Of a stretch of DNA of 9,995 bases, positions 8,001 to 9,995 are shown piece after piece (positions within the stretch are counted from its first letter, which is position 1; every line of letters starts with the position of its first letter). Under the pieces are notes generated by a model, which saw only the letters and a list, made by a program, of their open reading frames with translations, did not search any database and was not told where the DNA came from. The stretch is from Flavobacteriaceae bacterium (lineage in GTDB: Bacteria; Bacteroidota; Bacteroidia; Flavobacteriales; Flavobacteriaceae). Position numbers and translations under genes: made by a program. The stretch covers positions 1 through 9,995 of the forward strand of contig PATA01000013.1 in the NCBI GenBank assembly GCA_002713495.1, in the 5' to 3' direction.

Positions 8001-8375
8001 AATGATAGAAAAGATTTGTTAGAATTCAAAAAAAAGATTATTGATCGTTTTGGCCCACTACCTGAAGAAGCAGAAGAACTAATAAAAAGTGTTGATATAA
8101 AAAGAATAGGAAGTAAAATCGGAATTGAGAAGTTCATTATAAAACAGGACAAGTGTCTTGGATATTTTATTCAGAATGAGGAAGACGATATTTATAAAAA
8201 TCCAACATTCATAAATTTTTTAAACAATATTCAAAATAAAAGTTCAAGAGCAATAATATCCAAGAAAAAAACAAAAAAAGGCATGAAACTAATTTTAACA
8301 GTAGAGGATATAAAAAAAATAGATGACTTATTAAATATTCTTGAGAACCTAATTAAAGATTCTTCAGGTCCTTAA
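5049..8375 (+). CDS. mfd: Transcription-repair coupling factor Mfd
   Basis: This is an ATP-dependent DNA translocase that pushes RNA polymerase off lesions and recruits UvrA. At 1108 residues it is near full family length (about 1150 in E. coli). The N-terminal UvrB-like module (about 25-220) includes SPGDFSVRGGIIDVY (166-180). The RNA polymerase interaction domain follows, with GDYVTHIDHGIGKFGG (426-441). The translocase motor has Walker A GDVGFGKT (574-581), the Walker B box DEEQKFG (675-681), TATPIPRT (701-708) and QMRGRVGRS (844-852). The TRG-type segment IRGAGDLLGAEQSGF (898-912) couples ATP hydrolysis to movement. Residues from about 950 are the TRCF C-terminal domain that masks the UvrA site. 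The TTG at 5049 is chosen because an in-frame TAG lies two codons upstream and the first ATG (residue 36) would remove the conserved LKGLFGSG segment (26-33). The 3' end overlaps the convergent ACT gene by 23 bp. Confidence 0.97.
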   Translation: MFKLKIEDQSQIKLAEKLKINKTHLLKGLFGSGISMRFASEFRKSKRNFLFTLNDAEQAAYFFNDQEHLGNKDNILFFPSSHKRSYSKNDIDNSNVLQRSFVLKELSNKKPKFIVTYPEAIFEKIISKKTLKKNTLHLKKGMNISLDFLNESLFEFGFERVDFVCSPGDFSVRGGIIDVYSYSNQHPYRIEFFSDTINSLRTFDVKTQLSISSIDALDLIPNTSSISSKEERKTLIDLLPKDSVLITMNVDKTVSVLNMLYEKTKERFSELSSTIQSSQHILYSSSVEWINTCKNFCHIILNRSDFLIHETTIKFVQKPQPIFNKNFELLVKHFNSNHKSGILNYILCTNSKQVKRLNDIFQEMDEVVHYKILECPIHAGFEDMESKIAFFTDHQIFGRYHKYKLKSDKIKRDSINLKELTNLQIGDYVTHIDHGIGKFGGLQTIRVGRSKQEAVKVIYGDGDILYISIHSLYKISKFNGKDGHKPKIYKLGSKSWKILKQKTKSKLKSLAFDLIKLYAKRKEKIGYAFSPDSYLQWELEASFLFEDTPDQTKATKEIKLDMESERTMDRLVCGDVGFGKTEVAIRAAFKAVDNSKQVAILVPTTILSFQHYKTFTNRLKDFPLRIDYLNRFRPKKEKEQIYKDLSDGKIDIIIGTHQLTNKSIIFNDLGLLIVDEEQKFGVSVKESIRSIKNNIDVLSLTATPIPRTLQFSLMSARDLSIIATPPPNRFPIETEIIRFNETLIRDAIIFELQRGGQIFFIHNRVENINEVGEMLQRLIPDAKISIGHGQMHGNKLERRLIDFMEGESDILVATTIIENGLDVPNANTIFINNANNFGLSDLHQMRGRVGRSNKKAFCYFITPPINHISNEAQKRINAIQNYSELGSGIQIAMKDLEIRGAGDLLGAEQSGFINEIGFETYHKILNEAVKELKENEFKELYENEESKSNFKDVQIDTDLEILFPDNYINIISERLSLYNELSKINDRKDLLEFKKKIIDRFGPLPEEAEELIKSVDIKRIGSKIGIEKFIIKQDKCLGYFIQNEEDDIYKNPTFINFLNNIQNKSSRAIISKKKTKKGMKLILTVEDIKKIDDLLNILENLIKDSSGP

Positions 8376-9012
8376 TTACTTGAAAAGCAGTATTTACTGA
8401 CTCCTCATTCATCAAAATAGTAAATTCATTTGAAGTTGAAATCACCTCATTTATATTAACTCCCTCCCATGACAAACGTTGAAAAATAAAATAATATATC
8501 CCAGGTATGGTAACATTTTCAGTTGGAAGCTTAATTGAAATTGCTGATAGGTCGTTTGTTTTTTCAATACAAACTTCATGTTTAAATATAGATTCTATGA
8601 TAGCAGATAATTGTTGACTTACAATTATATTTGATTCTCCAACTCCTCTAGAGGTGGTGTAAAAAATATTTTTAGTTAAATCTATTTGATTTAAAAATTT
8701 TGCTTGAGTAGGCAATAAAGTCTCTGAAATTTTATAACAATAATCGACTAAAGAGGAGCGAACTGTTATATCTCCCATATTTTTTAAAACTCTAACTATT
8801 TTATGTGTGGATAGAAACTCATGATTTTCTGAGATTCTTTTGAGAGCCATTACAATTGCTCCACTCTTTGCTGGCTTTTTCAGTGCATTTTCAATTTGAG
8901 GCTGAATTTGTCTAGCAAGTGATGTTAAGTTAATTATCCCTTGTGATAAGGCACTTGATAAAAAAGGTTTTTTTTTGATATAATTAGTTACTTCTGAGGC
9001 AATTGTTTTCAT
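8353..9012 (-). CDS. Stand-alone ACT-domain protein (often annotated 'aspartate kinase', but lacks a kinase domain)
   Basis: This encodes a 219-residue soluble protein of unknown role. Residues 154-218 look like a single ACT domain: IPGIYYFIFQRLSWEGVNI (169-187) followed by the strand EFTILMN (196-202) closely resembles the regulatory C-terminus of aspartate kinases, where such domains bind amino acids. No amino-acid-kinase fold is present, so an aspartokinase label would be wrong. Residues 1-60 (with LSQGIINLTSLARQIQPQI at 22-40) look helical and winged-helix-like, suggesting a DNA-binding or dimerising part; this is inference. The middle (about 75-150) may hold a second degenerate ACT-like unit. 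I recall similar small proteins in many Flavobacteriia. The ATG at 9012 fits; no Shine-Dalgarno sequence is present. It is divergent from metG, so a role linked to amino-acid sensing is conceivable but unproven. Confidence 0.85.
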   Translation of the reverse strand: MKTIASEVTNYIKKKPFLSSALSQGIINLTSLARQIQPQIENALKKPAKSGAIVMALKRISENHEFLSTHKIVRVLKNMGDITVRSSLVDYCYKISETLLPTQAKFLNQIDLTKNIFYTTSRGVGESNIIVSQQLSAIIESIFKHEVCIEKTNDLSAISIKLPTENVTIPGIYYFIFQRLSWEGVNINEVISTSNEFTILMNEESVNTAFQVIKDLKNL

Positions 9013-9044
9013 CTATTTTTTTTAAAAAACTTTTAAATTTAACA

Positions 9045-9067
9045 AATGTTGTTTTAAAAATAACATT
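9045..9067. repeat. 23-bp dyad between the ACT gene and metG
   Basis: AATGTT (9045-9050) pairs with AACATT (9062-9067). One G/T mismatch (9051/9061) follows, then TTTT (9052-9055) with AAAA (9057-9060) around the central A at 9056. Ten of eleven arm positions are complementary. It lies 33-55 bp upstream of the ACT gene start and about 60-85 bp upstream of the metG -7 box, a fitting place for an operator. I find no consensus TAnnTTTG for the ACT gene in the spacer (9013-9150); TAAATTTTG on the minus strand near 9092-9084 is off by one spacer base. Confidence 0.35.
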
Positions 9068-9129
9068 ATATATAGAAAATCAACAAAATTTAATACTCAT
9101 AAACTGACAAATAATATAGCTATTCATTG

Positions 9130-9137
9130 TATTTTTG
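9130..9137 (+). promoter_or_regulatory. Candidate -7 box of metG
   Basis: TATTTTTG is a full TAnnTTTG match ending 13 nt before the metG ATG. No TTG stands at the usual -33 distance (only CTG at 9104-9106), so the upstream half is weak. Transcription from here would leave a leader of only about 6-9 nt, close to leaderless. Confidence 0.4.
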
Positions 9138-9150
9138 TAAAAACAAATGA

Positions 9151-9995
9151 ATGTCTAAAGCAAAAAGGTATACTATAACCGCAGCATTACCCTACACAAA
9201 TGGACCTTTACATATAGGCCATTTAGCAGGAGTATATGTTCCTGCTGATATTTACGCTAGATATCAAAGAAATATGGAAAATGATGTAGCATTTATTTGC
9301 GGGAGTGATGAACATGGTGTTGCAATAAAAATAAAAGCCACACAAGAATCAAAAACACCCAAAGAAATCATCGATAGATATGATAAAATAATCCGAGATT
9401 CTTTTAAAAGATTTAATATCTCTTTTGATAATTATTCAAGAACCTCTCATAAAATTCATCACGATACTGCCCAAGAGTTTTTCATTAATTTGAATGATAA
9501 GCAAATCTTCATTGAAAAAGAATCCGAACAGCTTTTTGATGATGAAGCTAAGGAGTTTTTAGCTGACAGATATATTACAGGCACATGCCCATTGTGTGGG
9601 CATGATGAGGCTTATGGAGATCAATGTGAAAATTGTGGAAGCAGTTTAAACCCGCTTGAACTAATAAATCCAAAATCAAGATTGTCAGGTACAAAACCCA
9701 TACTAAAAATGACAAAACATTGGTATTTACCACTAAATAAATATGAAAAGTTTATTAATGATTGGATAATTAAAGGTCACAAAAATGATTGGAAACCAAA
9801 TGTTTACGGACAAGTAAAATCTTGGATTGACAGTGGTCTTAGACCAAGAGCTGTTACAAGAGACCTAGACTGGGGAGTTCCAGTACCAATTGAAAAATAT
9901 AAGAATAAAGTATTGTATGTTTGGTTTGATGCTCCAATAGGTTATATTTCATCAACAAAAGAATGGGCAAAAAAAAACAATAAAGATTGGAAACC
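9151..9995 (+). CDS. metG: Methionyl-tRNA synthetase, N-terminal part (cut by window end)
   Basis: This class I synthetase charges tRNA-Met (initiator and elongator) with methionine. The visible 281 codons are an open frame to the window edge. The Rossmann catalytic domain starts at once: [13 protein letters not shown] (12-24) contains the HIGH signature at 21-24. The connective insertion has one intact zinc knuckle, C146-C149 and C159-C162, the E. coli-like MetG arrangement. Further conserved blocks are [10 protein letters not shown] (residues 238-247) and [10 protein letters not shown] (258-267). The KMSKS loop, the anticodon-binding domain and any C-terminal dimerisation domain lie beyond the window. 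The ATG at 9151 is chosen because an in-frame TGA directly precedes it; the ATG at 9147 is in another frame. No Shine-Dalgarno sequence is present. The gene is divergent from the ACT-domain gene. Confidence 0.97.
   Translation, partial: MSKAKRYTITAALPYTNGPLHIGHLAGVYVPADIYARYQRNMENDVAFICGSDEHGVAIKIKATQESKTPKEIIDRYDKIIRDSFKRFNISFDNYSRTSHKIHHDTAQEFFINLNDKQIFIEKESEQLFDDEAKEFLADRYITGTCPLCGHDEAYGDQCENCGSSLNPLELINPKSRLSGTKPILKMTKHWYLPLNKYEKFINDWIIKGHKNDWKPNVYGQVKSWIDSGLRPRAVTRDLDWGVPVPIEKYKNKVLYVWFDAPIGYISSTKEWAKKNNKDWK

Noticed and set aside
7331..8152. Minus-strand frames 7331-7528 and 7946-8152 opposite mfd
   Set aside because: Both are antisense shadows of conserved Mfd motor and C-terminal sequence; their hydrophobic, serine-rich translations are what the reverse of AT-rich coding DNA gives.
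8353..9012. Calling the ACT protein an aspartate kinase (lysC)
   Set aside because: It lacks any kinase domain; only the regulatory ACT part is shared.
1..9995. Defence island, prophage, insertion sequence, CRISPR or other novel system
   Set aside because: Every gene is a core housekeeping gene or a conserved small protein, there are no terminal repeats or spacer-repeat arrays, and base composition looks uniform.

Overview
This is a low-GC window, clearly chromosomal and from a member of the Bacteroidota, most likely Flavobacteriia and possibly a marine lineage with a compact genome. Three things point there: promoter -7 boxes of the Bacteroidota type (TAnnTTTG, with one complete TTTG-N19-TAnnTTTG promoter before the tRNA), no Shine-Dalgarno sequence before any gene, and protein sequences of flavobacterial character (an exonuclease-fused DnaE, a small ACT-domain protein often annotated as 'aspartate kinase', and a MetG with one four-cysteine zinc knuckle). 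The assignment is from sequence character, not from a database search.

Layout. On the minus strand from 4897 down to 31 lie dnaE (replicative polymerase alpha subunit with its own N-terminal DEDDh proofreading domain), trxA (thioredoxin) and tRNA-Asp(GUC). The tRNA has its own strong promoter; trxA has a weaker candidate, so dnaE-trxA may be one transcript or two. A 151-bp AT-rich divergent spacer (4898-5048) with tandem TTATCAA repeats and an imperfect dyad separates dnaE from mfd on the plus strand. mfd runs tail-to-tail into a 219-residue ACT-domain gene and overlaps its end by 23 bp. That gene is divergent from metG (methionyl-tRNA synthetase), which is cut off by the window end; their 138-bp spacer holds a 23-bp dyad.

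How the genes fit together. The content is housekeeping information processing: DNA replication and proofreading (DnaE), transcription-coupled repair (Mfd), thiol redox (TrxA) and translation (tRNA-Asp, MetG). The ACT protein is the only gene without a clear role. I see no mobile element, CRISPR array, phage gene, toxin-antitoxin pair or defence system, and no gene-free stretch above 300 bp. Positions 1-30 show nothing I can name.

The most informative observation is in DnaE. Its PHP domain keeps only about two of the nine metal ligands expected of an active proofreading PHP, while the fused N-terminal domain keeps a complete DEDDh site. This suggests that proofreading has moved from one domain to the other within a single chain. 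Both dnaE and mfd start with TTG.
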